DNA of 35,498 nt, from positions 3,658 through 39,155 of the IMG/VR virus record IMGVR_UViG_3300030419_000230. One strand, 5' to 3'. The notes beneath the pieces are model-generated. The model was given only the letters and a program-made list of their open reading frames with translations. It had not been told where the DNA came from and did no database searches. The DNA is from a virus. Each line of letters begins with the position of its first letter. Position 1 is the first letter of the stretch. Below are positions 1 through 8,222 of the stretch, one piece after another. The translations under genes and the position numbers were made by a program.

Positions 1-1566
1 TCCTGTTCCATCTAGTGAACTATCGAATATCTCATCAAGTATCAATAGATTTGTATTCGCAGAGTTTTTCATCTTTGCGATGGCTCTCCAAGTAAACAGT
101 AACGCAAGGTCAATACGCATCTTCTCACCCTCACTAAATGATGAATAGGTGAACTCATCACGAAACCTTGACTTGATAGTTTCTTCAAAGTTCTCATTGA
201 GTGTGAAGTTGACATAGAACTCCATAGATGTGAGATACTTATTTATCAATTTGTTCATTATCGGTAGATACTGTTTGATAATCTTGGTCTTGATACCTGT
301 GTCTTGTAGTATCGACCTAATCGCATCTATGTAAGTTTTCTCCTCTTTCAAACCTTTTCTCTGATCATCTATCTTTGCAAATGTCTCTTTTAGATTTTTT
401 AGTTTCTCTGTATCTGCATCACCGACACTACCTTTTTCTAATGCTTCGATATCCCATTGCAACTTATCATTGAACTTTTGTAGTTCAGTAATACTACTTG
501 CAAGTTTTCCAATCTCTACACGACTTCTTTGTATCTGTTTAGATTTTGCAGTAAACTCTTTTATCTGTGTTTCAATCTTAGACATTTCCTCTGCCATCTT
601 ATTCAAACCCTTAGATAGCTCCTCAACCTCTACACTTTTACTCTCTATACTTTTTCTTTTGAACTCTTCATCTATGTGTTGTTCACAAGTTGGACAATCA
701 TCATTATCCTCAAAGAATTTTATGAGTGTTGACCCACGATGATGTTTGTCTTTGATAGAGAACTGCATATCTTTGAGTTTATCTCTCTTGTCTATTGTGG
801 ACTTTTCATCAGACATCTCCTCTAGTAACAGTTCAACCTCTGTTTCAAAACCCATCTTCGATATGCCTCTTTCTGATATCTGTTCATCATTTTTAGATAT
901 GGTAGTTTGTTTTTCCTCTATGATACTATCTTTGTTCTTCTTGATATCTTCAATAAAGTTTTCTTGTAGTTCTATTTTTTCAGATGTAATATCATACTCA
1001 TAATCTACCTCACGGATTTCATCAGATAGACTTTTGAGTTGTTGTCTTGCGAGTAAGTTCATTACAGAGAATATTTTAATATCTAATATTTCTTCTACAA
1101 CCTCACGCCTGTGCGTGGCCTTGAGTTGCATGAAAGGTACAAATGTTGAACTACCAAGTATCACAACTTGTGTGAACGACCTGTAATTCAGTTTGAGTAT
1201 TTGTTGTTCTAGTATTCTTTGGTAATCTCTGACGTTTGCCTCTTGGTTCATCATCTTACCATTCTGGTATATCTCAAACTTATTTGGTTTTATACCACGA
1301 ATAACTTTGTAATCTCTTGTTCCAATAGAGAACTCAATCTCTATCATGGTTGATGAGTTGTTGATTGAGTTGACCAGTTGGTTTTTGTTGATGTTTCTAA
1401 ATGGTTTACCAAACAAACCAAAACAGAGAACATCTAATATCGTAGACTTACCAGCTCCGTTCTCACCTATGATAAGTGTCGTAGGACTTCTGTCTAGTTG
1501 TATCTCTGTAAATGTGTTGCCAGTAGATAGAAAGTTTTTCCACCTTGCATATTTAAATATTATCAT
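1..1566 (-). CDS. gp46: Recombination endonuclease subunit gp46 (SbcC/Rad50-like), 3' end cut by window
   Basis: ATPase subunit of the T4-type gp46/gp47 nuclease that resects DNA ends for recombination-dependent replication. The start at 1566 gives an N-terminus with Walker A IIGENGAGKST at about residues 33-42. A long coiled-coil region follows, with a zinc-hook CPTC near residues 291-294 (plus-strand bases 685-696). The frame is open to base 1, where it reads LLILDEIFDSSLDG, the Walker B and D-loop of SMC-type ATPases, so only the last few dozen residues should be missing. The ATG overlaps the stop of the 27-aa gene upstream (ATGA). It closes the gp55-gp47-gp46 operon. Partner gp47 is encoded 1.8 kb upstream, separated by five inserted small genes. 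Function is inferred from conserved motifs and gene order. Confidence 0.95.
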   Translation of the reverse strand, partial: MIIFKYARWKNFLSTGNTFTEIQLDRSPTTLIIGENGAGKSTILDVLCFGLFGKPFRNINKNQLVNSINNSSTMIEIEFSIGTRDYKVIRGIKPNKFEIYQNGKMMNQEANVRDYQRILEQQILKLNYRSFTQVVILGSSTFVPFMQLKATHRREVVEEILDIKIFSVMNLLARQQLKSLSDEIREVDYEYDITSEKIELQENFIEDIKKNKDSIIEEKQTTISKNDEQISERGISKMGFETEVELLLEEMSDEKSTIDKRDKLKDMQFSIKDKHHRGSTLIKFFEDNDDCPTCEQHIDEEFKRKSIESKSVEVEELSKGLNKMAEEMSKIETQIKEFTAKSKQIQRSRVEIGKLASSITELQKFNDKLQWDIEALEKGSVGDADTEKLKNLKETFAKIDDQRKGLKEEKTYIDAIRSILQDTGIKTKIIKQYLPIMNKLINKYLTSMEFYVNFTLNENFEETIKSRFRDEFTYSSFSEGEKMRIDLALLFTWRAIAKMKNSANTNLLILDEIFDSSLDGTG

Positions 1567-1646
1567 AGATAGTTGACCATCATGTACATAGTAACACAAC
1601 CAAATATGAACATTACAAAATGTGTTATCACTGCTTCTTTATTCAT
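1563..1646 (-). CDS. 27-aa predicted single-pass membrane microprotein
   Basis: A very short frame of 28 codons starting MNKEAVITHFVMFIFGC and ending NYL. It is joined on both sides by ATGA overlaps: its ATG overlaps the stop of the 66-68-aa membrane gene, and its stop overlaps the gp46 start. Roughly residues 8-24 are hydrophobic, enough for one membrane span. Tight translational coupling in an operon of essential genes argues that it is real rather than chance. I recall similar tiny membrane frames in T4-like cyanophages, but function is unknown and I cannot check homologues here. Confidence 0.6.
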   Translation of the reverse strand: MNKEAVITHFVMFIFGCVTMYMMVNYL

Positions 1647-1843
1647 AGTTTCACCGCCAGTATTATTAATATCCCAATAAGTAGTATGTTTGTAAGTATC
1701 ATCTGTATACACAAAATCAAGTGATACCATACCCATCTGTGTTTATAAAGAGTGTGTATATTTACTTTAGTATCAACATTATCATCTGATTCTTCTGGAT
1801 GTTTTTTTACACCCAATATAGTTAATATATCTTTAATCATCAT
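1643..1843 (-). CDS. Small membrane protein of unknown function, 66 aa
   Basis: Hypothetical protein with a polar N-terminal half (MMIKDILTILGVKKHPEE) and a strongly hydrophobic C-terminus (about residues 38-63) predicted as one membrane segment. An upstream ATG at 1849 would add two residues, but the AGGAG ribosome binding site at 1850-1854 directly abuts it. The ATG at 1843 sits 6 nt from that site and is preferred. The gene overlaps the end of the upstream oxygenase and its own stop overlaps the next gene's ATG. No family recognised. Confidence 0.6.
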   Translation of the reverse strand: MMIKDILTILGVKKHPEESDDNVDTKVNIHTLYKHRWVWYHLILCIQMILTNILLIGILIILAVKL

Positions 1844-2471
1844 CAACATCTCCTAATTGTATATCCATCTTCTCAACTCCAGAGCCATTTTGAATTACAT
1901 CATGCACAAAATAGTTGGCCCCAATAATGATTTTATTCTTATCACTTAGGTTTGGTTTAGTTTCGTGAGTCACCCATGATGGGAATAATATTAAATCTCC
2001 AGTTCTAACTTGATACTCCCAAGAATATGAATTAAAAGTATTCCAGTTTTTAACCTTAAATGAAAAATTATATCTTTCTCTCAGTCTACTTTCAAGGTTA
2101 AACATAATATTTCCACTATCTTCTACAGCATCAACATAAAATACTAAACTAAATATATTATTTGGGTGATTGTGTGGATGATGTCTCTCACCTTTCTTTG
2201 TAGTGGTTGACCAACTCTGTGTCATAATAAATTTATTTTCTATCTCAACAGTATTCTCAATATAGTTTTTCATGTGTTCATCTAAGAAATTTTTTATACG
2301 TTTTAATCTGGGGTCTTTTAATAAAAAACGAGTTTTTGTTAAGTGATTTTCCATTGGTTGATGATAGTCTTTACTAACAATTATATTCAACTCCTCATCA
2401 GTTAATCTAAATGATGTTTTCTTATACTGAACTAGCACTCCATTCAGCGAGTCTGTTCTAATATTAGTCAT
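1833..2471 (-). CDS. Putative Fe(II)/2-oxoglutarate oxygenase, TIGR02466/2OG-FeII_Oxy_5 type, 212 aa
   Basis: Likely non-heme iron dioxygenase. The iron-binding part is the H-x-H stretch HHPHNHPNN followed by the strand IFSLVFYVD. The distal iron ligand is the His in GDLILFPSWVTHETKP, a typical family block. Where relatives have an Arg for 2-oxoglutarate (R-x-S-x), this copy reads NKIIIGANYF, so the co-substrate contact may be a Lys or shifted. It overlaps its neighbours on both sides in the gp47-gp46 interval. Substrate unknown; marine T4-like phages often carry such genes without assigned targets. The fold assignment is by motif, the function by inference. Confidence 0.75.
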   Translation of the reverse strand: MTNIRTDSLNGVLVQYKKTSFRLTDEELNIIVSKDYHQPMENHLTKTRFLLKDPRLKRIKNFLDEHMKNYIENTVEIENKFIMTQSWSTTTKKGERHHPHNHPNNIFSLVFYVDAVEDSGNIMFNLESRLRERYNFSFKVKNWNTFNSYSWEYQVRTGDLILFPSWVTHETKPNLSDKNKIIIGANYFVHDVIQNGSGVEKMDIQLGDVDDD

Positions 2472-2694
2472 TTATCCTCACTTCACTTTCAGTTTCGATA
2501 ACCACTCTTGCACCACATGGTAGTATTGGGTGATCATTTCCACCATAACGAACAACAGAGGGGCCCAGCACTTCTACTGAGTGACAGTAGGTATTTTTTC
2601 TACCTTGTTTTATTGTTATTACTGGTTCGTTAGTTCCATGCTTTTTATTTGCACGAATTTTATGTTGATTTACATGAATATAAGTTTTTGTCAT
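2464..2694 (-). CDS. Conserved small phage protein, 76 aa, unknown function
   Basis: Basic N-terminus (MTKTYIHVNQHKIRANKKHG) followed by a beta-rich segment, ending GARVVIETESEVRIND. It contains one Cys in NTYCHSVEVLGPS and one in ILPCGARV. I recognise the overall pattern as a small hypothetical protein common in T4-like marine phages, but no function is known to me. It is embedded between two oxygenase genes with 4-8 nt overlaps, so it is co-translated with them. The KxxR-rich start could bind nucleic acid; that is only a guess. Confidence 0.7.
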   Translation of the reverse strand: MTKTYIHVNQHKIRANKKHGTNEPVITIKQGRKNTYCHSVEVLGPSVVRYGGNDHPILPCGARVVIETESEVRIND

Positions 2695-3347
2695 AGGTTT
2701 TCAGTATTGTCGATGTTTATTGATAAATTTCCAGAGATTGATATTCTAGTTTCATTAGTTGTATAGAAAGGGTAAACTTGATGTGATAAAAGAGATGGAA
2801 AAAATAACATTCTACCAGCATCATTTTTATTTAATCTAATTGTTACTTTTTGAGTCCCACCTAATGTATCAGTATAATGAAATTGAAAACACGATGCATA
2901 ATCATTACCCTGTTTTATCTCATCTTTACTGTCGTAAGGGATGTTTATCCATATAGTATAACTAAAAACTCCAAGATGGTTGTGTTTAGGAATAAATTCA
3001 TGTTTTTTATGGTAATTTATCCATGGCCTATGTATTATAAATTTTGTTTTATTAACTGAATTTTCATAATTAATACTTCTATTAATTATTCCATCAGATG
3101 GGTCTAAACCATACCTTTCTTTGTAAATAGGTACTAATGTTTTTAAAAAGTCTCGAAGATTTTGTAAATTTTCTTCGTTTTCAATATATCTGTGTACAGG
3201 CACACCGCTTCCAGTTATTGCAGAAACCATTTCTTCATTTTCATAACCTGTTGTGTAACATTCATTTTTTAATGATTGAAATAAATTATCAGGAATTTTT
3301 ATATCTAAATATCCCATATTAAAAAAGTGCATATCATCAATTTTCAT
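2691..3347 (-). CDS. Putative Fe(II)/2-oxoglutarate oxygenase, 218 aa
   Basis: Dioxygenase-like protein with iron ligands H-x-H in KHNHLGVFSYTIWINIP, a distal His in FFPSLLSHQVYPFYT, and a co-substrate Arg in ETRISISGN. This exact block order also occurs in the plus-strand gene at 20376-21068 (MHDHCGLFSWVIFVNIP, TLHGVNPFYTSDE, YRITVSGN), so the two are paralogues within one genome. The first 80 residues hold no recognised motif. The gene lies between gp47 and the 76-aa gene with 4-nt overlaps. Substrate unknown. Confidence 0.75.
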   Translation of the reverse strand: MKIDDMHFFNMGYLDIKIPDNLFQSLKNECYTTGYENEEMVSAITGSGVPVHRYIENEENLQNLRDFLKTLVPIYKERYGLDPSDGIINRSINYENSVNKTKFIIHRPWINYHKKHEFIPKHNHLGVFSYTIWINIPYDSKDEIKQGNDYASCFQFHYTDTLGGTQKVTIRLNKNDAGRMLFFPSLLSHQVYPFYTTNETRISISGNLSINIDNTENL

Positions 3348-4405
3348 AGTTCTAAATCCTGTGCCTCATGATACAGTTTTGATATATCACCTTTTAGTTT
3401 AGTTTTATCTAGGTTTACATCTAAGTCATCTATATATTTTCCTAATAGTGTCATAGTATCTTGCGTGTTTTCTACGATATCATCTGATACTGTGTTTGCA
3501 TCTAGGTCTGTAAAATCCTCTATTATCTTCACTTCATGACAATCAGCCTTAAATAGTTTGTCTGTAAATTTATCAAACTTGTATAAATCATTTTTATTAA
3601 CTACTACGAGTTTTACATATTTACTTTTGTACTGATCGACATCGTGACCATCATAATCCTCTTGTGTGTCATCATAGTATATCTTTTCAAATATCTTCTG
3701 TGGATTTACTATTCGTGTCAGTTCTCTAGTTTCTGTATCAAATACATGAAAACCTTTTGAACAATTGTAATCGCTCCATGTCATTTGATATGGTGTTCCA
3801 AGATAATATATCTGACCATCATCTGATTTCTTATGATAGTGTCCAGAGAATACTGTATCAAATCGTTTGAATTGTTCTTTGTCAAAACCAGACTCAGATG
3901 TGTGTCCACCATGCATTTCAAATCCAACCACCTCTAAGTGACTCATCATTGTGTCTGCTTTGGTTTCGTCCATCATACCAAAAGAATATATCTCGTTCTG
4001 TGGATTAATCCAAGGCATCATCAATATAGGAAATCCATCAAAGTCTACCTCTTGTGCTTCTGGATATAAATGTATGTTGTCGTGTCGTTCACCTAATAAC
4101 TCTTGTAAAGAGTTCACATCATTTGTATTTCTAAAATAAATATCATGGTTTCCTACCAAAATGTGTAGATTTATTTTCAAATAATTAAATGGTTGTATAA
4201 ATCTCTCTCTAAAATCTTTCAATATTCGATATGATACAAACTTTCGTCTATCCATCAAATCTCCAAGATGTATACAATGTTTTATATTATTTTGTTGTAA
4301 ATAAGGAAAGAACAATCCCTCGTAGAAATTGTAGAAGTATTCATTAAAATTTACGTTGTCGTTTCTCGCACCAAAGTGTGTGTCAGTTATTAGGGCTATC
4401 TTCAA
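3344..4405 (-). CDS. gp47: Recombination endonuclease subunit gp47 (SbcD/Mre11-like)
   Basis: Calcineurin-like metallophosphoesterase, nuclease subunit of the gp46/gp47 complex that processes DNA ends. All signature blocks are visible: D-x-H in ITDTHFGARND (residues 8-10), GDLMDRRK (48-55), GNHDIYF (85-91) and GHYHKK (188-193), the usual two-metal ligands. Length of 353 aa is near T4 gp47. It overlaps gp55 by 4 nt upstream and the oxygenase by 4 nt downstream. In T4, gp46 follows 47 almost directly; here five small genes separate them. Confidence 0.95.
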   Translation of the reverse strand: MKIALITDTHFGARNDNVNFNEYFYNFYEGLFFPYLQQNNIKHCIHLGDLMDRRKFVSYRILKDFRERFIQPFNYLKINLHILVGNHDIYFRNTNDVNSLQELLGERHDNIHLYPEAQEVDFDGFPILMMPWINPQNEIYSFGMMDETKADTMMSHLEVVGFEMHGGHTSESGFDKEQFKRFDTVFSGHYHKKSDDGQIYYLGTPYQMTWSDYNCSKGFHVFDTETRELTRIVNPQKIFEKIYYDDTQEDYDGHDVDQYKSKYVKLVVVNKNDLYKFDKFTDKLFKADCHEVKIIEDFTDLDANTVSDDIVENTQDTMTLLGKYIDDLDVNLDKTKLKGDISKLYHEAQDLEL

Positions 4406-4947
4406 TCGTCAGGCTCCATAAAGTTCTCTAAACCATTTGTCTTTTGTGTAGTTTCTTTCTTCTTAGGTTTATACACATCTTCATCTGGTAACATCAAGTC
4501 TGGGTCAAATCCTCTAACTTGATATTGTGTATCATCACCCTCCATAACTGTAAAGGTGTCATAAGATCTTTTTTCTATCATCTTATTTTTTATATGTGCT
4601 TGTTTCTTTTCTTTTTGTATCCTACGAATAAACGCAAAATATATTATCTGTGTAAAATATGAAAAGGGGTTTTTAGATTTATCTGGGTCAAAGTTATGTA
4701 CATATTGCAGACAGTTTTCTATACCATCTGATATCATCTCTTGTTTATATGTATAATTGATAAAATTAGGTCTGTACGATAATCCATTTGCAATCTTGAG
4801 AAAACATTCACCAATATAATTTGATATTCTTGGTTTCTCATCACCAGTTTCTTCTGCATCTTTACACTGGTCTTTCCACTCTTTCATTGCTTCAAGAAAC
4901 TTTGCATTATCGACATAATGTATACTTTTCTTCTTAGTTCGAGCCAT
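4402..4947 (-). CDS. gp55: Late-transcription sigma factor gp55
   Basis: Phage-encoded sigma factor that directs host RNA polymerase to TATAAATA late promoters. The protein is 181 aa, the length expected of gp55. The region SDGIENCLQYVHNFDPDKS followed by NPFSYFTQIIYFAFIRRIQ matches the sigma region-2-like core of gp55 proteins. The C-terminus is acidic and ends NGLENFMEPDD, consistent with the short terminal tail that contacts the sliding clamp in T4. The ribosome binding site AAAGGA lies a few bases upstream. It is the first gene after the 128-nt gap and is probably read from the promoter at 4983-5011. Its predicted target sites occur at several places in this window. Confidence 0.93.
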   Translation of the reverse strand: MARTKKKSIHYVDNAKFLEAMKEWKDQCKDAEETGDEKPRISNYIGECFLKIANGLSYRPNFINYTYKQEMISDGIENCLQYVHNFDPDKSKNPFSYFTQIIYFAFIRRIQKEKKQAHIKNKMIEKRSYDTFTVMEGDDTQYQVRGFDPDLMLPDEDVYKPKKKETTQKTNGLENFMEPDD

Positions 4948-4982
4948 GATAATCCTTTACATAAAAAATAGTTATTAGAACC

Positions 4983-5011
4983 AATGTACCATAAAAATAA
5001 ATCTATGTCAA
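4983..5011 (-). promoter_or_regulatory. sigma70-type promoter for the gp55-gp47-gp46 operon
   Basis: On the minus strand a consensus -35 TTGACA (5006-5011) is followed after exactly 17 nt by TACATT (4983-4988), preceded by TGG as in an extended -10. The gp55 ATG lies about 35 nt downstream of the -10. It is the only sizeable non-coding gap upstream of gp55, consistent with an early or middle promoter used by unmodified host polymerase. Confidence 0.6.
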
Positions 5012-5025
5012 TACCTTTTTTGGTC

Positions 5026-5054
5026 TTGACAAACTATATACTTGTGTGTATAAT
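5026..5054 (+). promoter_or_regulatory. Perfect consensus sigma70 promoter, plus strand
   Basis: TTGACA (5026-5031), 17-nt spacer, TATAAT (5049-5054): both hexamers exact at ideal spacing. It points away from gp55 and into the 3' end of the Sm-like gene, so the transcript would be antisense to the minus-strand genes from 5076 upward. No plus-strand gene with convincing coding character follows it closely. See findings. Confidence 0.6.
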
Positions 5055-5075
5055 CAACTGTGTTGTATATAGAGA

Positions 5076-5468
5076 TTAATGTATAGTTACATCATTTTTG
5101 ATGTATTCTAACATTTGGTCTTTTAGTTCTTGTTTTTCTTCTTCCTCAATTGCTTTCAATTCTTCTTCAGATGGGCCTTTATCAATGTCCATCTTTTTTA
5201 ATACGAACTCATAATATTTACTCAACCCTATTGTGACAGGGGTATTTAAAATTACTGAAGTTTTATTTAAACTAAACGTGTTTTCATCACTAAAAGGTTG
5301 CATCCATTTACCCAAACTCAAAGACTCGACAATACCTGTTTTTGTAACTCTAGAAATAGTTTCCATTTTAAGTGGTGATTTTATTTCTATAGTTTTATCC
5401 GAATCATTAACTACATTACAGATAATGTTTTCACCATTTAATAATTTTATTACGTTTATATTTGTCAT
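5076..5468 (-). CDS. Sm/Lsm-like conserved phage protein, 130 aa
   Basis: The N-terminus (TNINVIKLLNGENIICNVV) has the strand pattern of Sm-like proteins, with a conserved LxGE turn, then IKSPLKM and SLGKWMQPF, blocks I recall from small marine T4-like phage proteins described as Sm/Hfq-like. The last 40 residues are a charged helix (EEELKAIEEEEKQELKDQML). Role unknown; an RNA-binding or structural role is possible by fold analogy only. It starts 1 nt after the oxygenase stop, so it belongs to the uvsW operon. Confidence 0.6.
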   Translation of the reverse strand: MTNINVIKLLNGENIICNVVNDSDKTIEIKSPLKMETISRVTKTGIVESLSLGKWMQPFSDENTFSLNKTSVILNTPVTIGLSKYYEFVLKKMDIDKGPSEEELKAIEEEEKQELKDQMLEYIKNDVTIH

Positions 5469-5469
5469 T

Positions 5470-6105
5470 TTATTCTTTTTCGTGTATATCTATATTTACG
5501 GCAATAGTCATCCTTAAATTGTCACTCTCTTGTTTAGGTACACTGTGCATCAATGTTGCTGGAGAAAAACAAATATCATCTTCTTCAATTTCAAATATCC
5601 AACTTCTTAAAGCCCAAGAGTTTGCTATATCATTTATATCTTTCATTTTAGTGAATTGATCAGATAATGATGTTATATAATCAATGTGAGAATGTCTATT
5701 ATGAAACTTTGTTCCTATATGTTCTCCCTTTTTAAATTTTATATAATGGACAGCACTAAATACACAACCACTATGTATGTGTTTATTCATAAATTGTTCT
5801 TTACCACTGCAAGTATAATTTGCTATTCTAAACGTATAACGATAATCTCTTTTAAATTTAAAATTACTTAAATACTCTCTAATTTTTTCATCGTATAATG
5901 GTAACAAACTTGAATAATCTATCTCTCTAAATTTATCGTTACCCTCATCTGCTGTTTGTTGATGTATGTAACTAACTCTGTCCCAACTATTTCTATTAGA
6001 ATCTATTTCATAATTATGAATTATATCACTTATAATTTTTTCCTTATCATAATCATTAGGATTTATTTTATAATTACCTATAGGAAATCCAAAAAGATCA
6101 ATCAT
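5470..6105 (-). CDS. Putative Fe(II)/2-oxoglutarate oxygenase, 211 aa
   Basis: Starts MIDLFGFPIGNYKI, like family members with an N-terminal FPxxxY segment. Iron ligands fit the H-x-H in NKHIHSGCVFSAVHYIKF, the distal His is in CFSPATLMHSVPKQ, and the Arg that binds 2-oxoglutarate fits LRMTIAVNID. It sits between uvsW (8-nt overlap) and the Sm-like gene (1-nt gap). It is not closely similar to the other oxygenases here, so it looks like an independent acquisition. Substrate unknown. Confidence 0.75.
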   Translation of the reverse strand: MIDLFGFPIGNYKINPNDYDKEKIISDIIHNYEIDSNRNSWDRVSYIHQQTADEGNDKFREIDYSSLLPLYDEKIREYLSNFKFKRDYRYTFRIANYTCSGKEQFMNKHIHSGCVFSAVHYIKFKKGEHIGTKFHNRHSHIDYITSLSDQFTKMKDINDIANSWALRSWIFEIEEDDICFSPATLMHSVPKQESDNLRMTIAVNIDIHEKE

Positions 6106-7609
6106 TTTTTTTCAATCTCACTTTATCTATCTGATAGTCAAATTCTTCTTCGTTGTATATATTTATTCGTTCTTGAAAGTGATTAAACGTAAAATTAGTC
6201 CAAGCGGTATGAGATAAATTATCTGCAATATCATAAATTGTCACTGTATCTTTTGTATCTGATGTTCTTAAACCTCTACCAATAGACTGTAACACTCTTA
6301 TTCTTGATTTTGATGGACTTGCAAATATTATATTGTTTATATTTTTTATATTAATACCAGTACTAAAAGTACCATAGGATGCAACAATAAACATATTATT
6401 ATTTTTTTCTGCAGCCTCACGAATTAGTTCTCTTCTTTTTGTGGGAGTTTCACCATCAACAAGAAATATTTTTTTTGTTTCATCCAAACCCAATCCTAAC
6501 CCCTGGCCAGATTTATAACAAAAATATTCTAACCATCTATAAAGAATTTTACCATGTTTTTCTACGAACTGATATAATATTAATGTATTACCCTCTAAAG
6601 CCATAGATAAATTAACAATAAATCTATTACGATTTGTATGTGATACAAGATAATCCATTTCTTCTGCGTATGTGCATCCTTTTATTTCTTTACATTCTTC
6701 TTCTGCGTGTTTAAGAACAATACATTTTATGTTTAGTTTTGCAAGTGTATTTTTATCCATAAGATCTTTTGTTGACACAACCTTTTCTACTGTACCAAAT
6801 AAACCCTCCAATATTAATCTGTGTGTTTGTGTTCCGTCTAATGTTCCTGTAAACCCATGACGATATTTACAGTTCTCTAATTTAGTTAGTATACTTGTAA
6901 GTGACCTTGCTTTAAAAAGATGTGCTTCATCACCTATGATACAACCAAAATCTTTAAAATATTTTTTAGGCATCTTATATAAAGACTGCCATGTAGATAC
7001 GACTACAGGTTTGTCTGTAGTACGTTCATGTCCAGAATATATCCTGTGAATATTTTTATCACTCCAACCATAGTCTATAAAATCAGAATACATCTGTTCT
7101 ACTAATGATGTGGTGGGTACGAGTATGAGTATTTTTTTATCTTTGAGTAGTAGGTTATAATACCTAACTAACGTATATATTATTAATGACTTCCCAGATG
7201 CAGTAGGAGAAATAATAAGAGAGCGATGTTTTCGTAAAGAATGAAATATGGCATCTGTTTGGTAATCTCGTATATCAAGTTTTTTCCCTTTCGACTGTGG
7301 ACGTAGTGATTCGGTAAATTTTCTAACATCCTCACGAATAAGATTCCTGTCATCTTCAACCCCCTCTTCTATTATGTAGTCAATTGAGTTTTTTGAGCAA
7401 AACTTTTTTACATAAGGTAAAAGTCCACAGTATATCTTACCTGTTTGTTGTGAATATAATCTAACTTTACCATCCCAGATACGTTTTTTATACATAGGCA
7501 TAAACTTTGCACCTGGCACATCAAAGGTAAAATAGTCTGAAAGTTCCTGACCCAAACCTGAATCAACTTCCAAATTTAAGTAAACCTCGTTTACTTTAGA
7601 TATGTGCAT
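6098..7609 (-). CDS. uvsW: Recombination helicase UvsW (SF2)
   Basis: Superfamily 2 helicase that branch-migrates and unwinds recombination intermediates and R-loops. From the chosen start, Walker A SPTASGKS is at residues 134-141 and the DEAH box (IIGDEAHLF) at 227-230. C-terminal helicase motifs include VASYGTFSTGINIKN and QSIGRGLR. The N-terminal domain (RIWDGKVRLY) matches T4 UvsW. In-frame upstream starts exist (GTG 7642, ATG 7633), but they overlap the upstream gene further. ATG 7609 gives an N-terminus aligned with T4 UvsW; no strong ribosome site separates the options. Start confidence is moderate, identity high. Confidence 0.94.
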   Translation of the reverse strand: MHISKVNEVYLNLEVDSGLGQELSDYFTFDVPGAKFMPMYKKRIWDGKVRLYSQQTGKIYCGLLPYVKKFCSKNSIDYIIEEGVEDDRNLIREDVRKFTESLRPQSKGKKLDIRDYQTDAIFHSLRKHRSLIISPTASGKSLIIYTLVRYYNLLLKDKKILILVPTTSLVEQMYSDFIDYGWSDKNIHRIYSGHERTTDKPVVVSTWQSLYKMPKKYFKDFGCIIGDEAHLFKARSLTSILTKLENCKYRHGFTGTLDGTQTHRLILEGLFGTVEKVVSTKDLMDKNTLAKLNIKCIVLKHAEEECKEIKGCTYAEEMDYLVSHTNRNRFIVNLSMALEGNTLILYQFVEKHGKILYRWLEYFCYKSGQGLGLGLDETKKIFLVDGETPTKRRELIREAAEKNNNMFIVASYGTFSTGINIKNINNIIFASPSKSRIRVLQSIGRGLRTSDTKDTVTIYDIADNLSHTAWTNFTFNHFQERINIYNEEEFDYQIDKVRLKKND

Positions 7610-8222
7610 TTTGGAGTGTGTTTGGTTCACCATATTCACCACGAACTATTATATTCCACGCAATACTAATTCTTTCGTCTTTTGTTTCAGGCACCCAATG
7701 TACTAACCAAGATGGAAAAACTACACCCCAACCAGTTTCAGATTCAAACTGAGCCATGTCTGAGTTGAGTTTATTAAATCCACTTTTTCTTGGTTTTAAT
7801 ACACTTGATTGTGGTCTTGGGTCAAAGAATTGTATTGGTGATGTATTAGATGATGTCTTTAAATAAAAGACACCAGATAAAAAATTATTTGAATGTGAGT
7901 GTGGTGCATGAGCTCTTTGAGATTGTGGTCTTAATATATTACCCCACATATTTGTAATCTCTACCTCTCCCATATACTCTTGTTCTTCTAAGATAGTTTT
8001 AGTTACCTCTGTAATTGTTTTAGTTAGGTTTGCAAACGTATCTGTTTTGTGTAATTCATTTTGTGGTTGACTTCCAGTTATTTTAATTAACTGATTATTT
8101 TTTTCTATTAGACTATTATCCTCAATATGTTTTACCATTTGATTGTGTTCGTTGTCTTCAAATTCATGTTTGAACCTGTATAAACAGGTTGGAAAAAATT
8201 CGTGTCTTTCTACATTAGCCAT
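7596..8222 (-). CDS. Putative Fe(II)/2-oxoglutarate oxygenase, TIGR02466 type, 208 aa
   Basis: The clearest member of the TIGR02466/2OG-FeII_Oxy_5 family here. It has N-terminal EFFPTCLYRF, the iron site H-x-H in APHSHSNNFLSGVFYL, then IQFFDPRPQ, distal His in GVVFPSWLVHWVPET and the Arg in ERISIAWN. All catalytic positions are present, so it is probably active. It overlaps the preceding prolyl-hydroxylase-like gene by 13 nt and the uvsW start by about 14 nt. The physiological substrate is not known for phage members. Confidence 0.85.
   Translation of the reverse strand: MANVERHEFFPTCLYRFKHEFEDNEHNQMVKHIEDNSLIEKNNQLIKITGSQPQNELHKTDTFANLTKTITEVTKTILEEQEYMGEVEITNMWGNILRPQSQRAHAPHSHSNNFLSGVFYLKTSSNTSPIQFFDPRPQSSVLKPRKSGFNKLNSDMAQFESETGWGVVFPSWLVHWVPETKDERISIAWNIIVRGEYGEPNTLQNAHI

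Larger units (their letters stand above)
4948..5075. other. 128-nt intergenic control region between gp55 and the Sm-like gene
   Basis: Largest gap in the replication/recombination half of the window. It is AT-rich, holds back-to-back divergent promoter elements (-35 boxes only 14 nt apart), and shows no convincing hairpin-plus-T terminator for the genes ending at 5076. Minus-strand transcription from upstream genes may therefore read through into gp55. Confidence 0.6.

Noticed and set aside
7610-7642. Longer UvsW start (GTG 7642 or ATG 7633)
   Set aside because: It would overlap the upstream oxygenase further and add residues with no counterpart in T4 UvsW; not excluded but less likely than ATG 7609.
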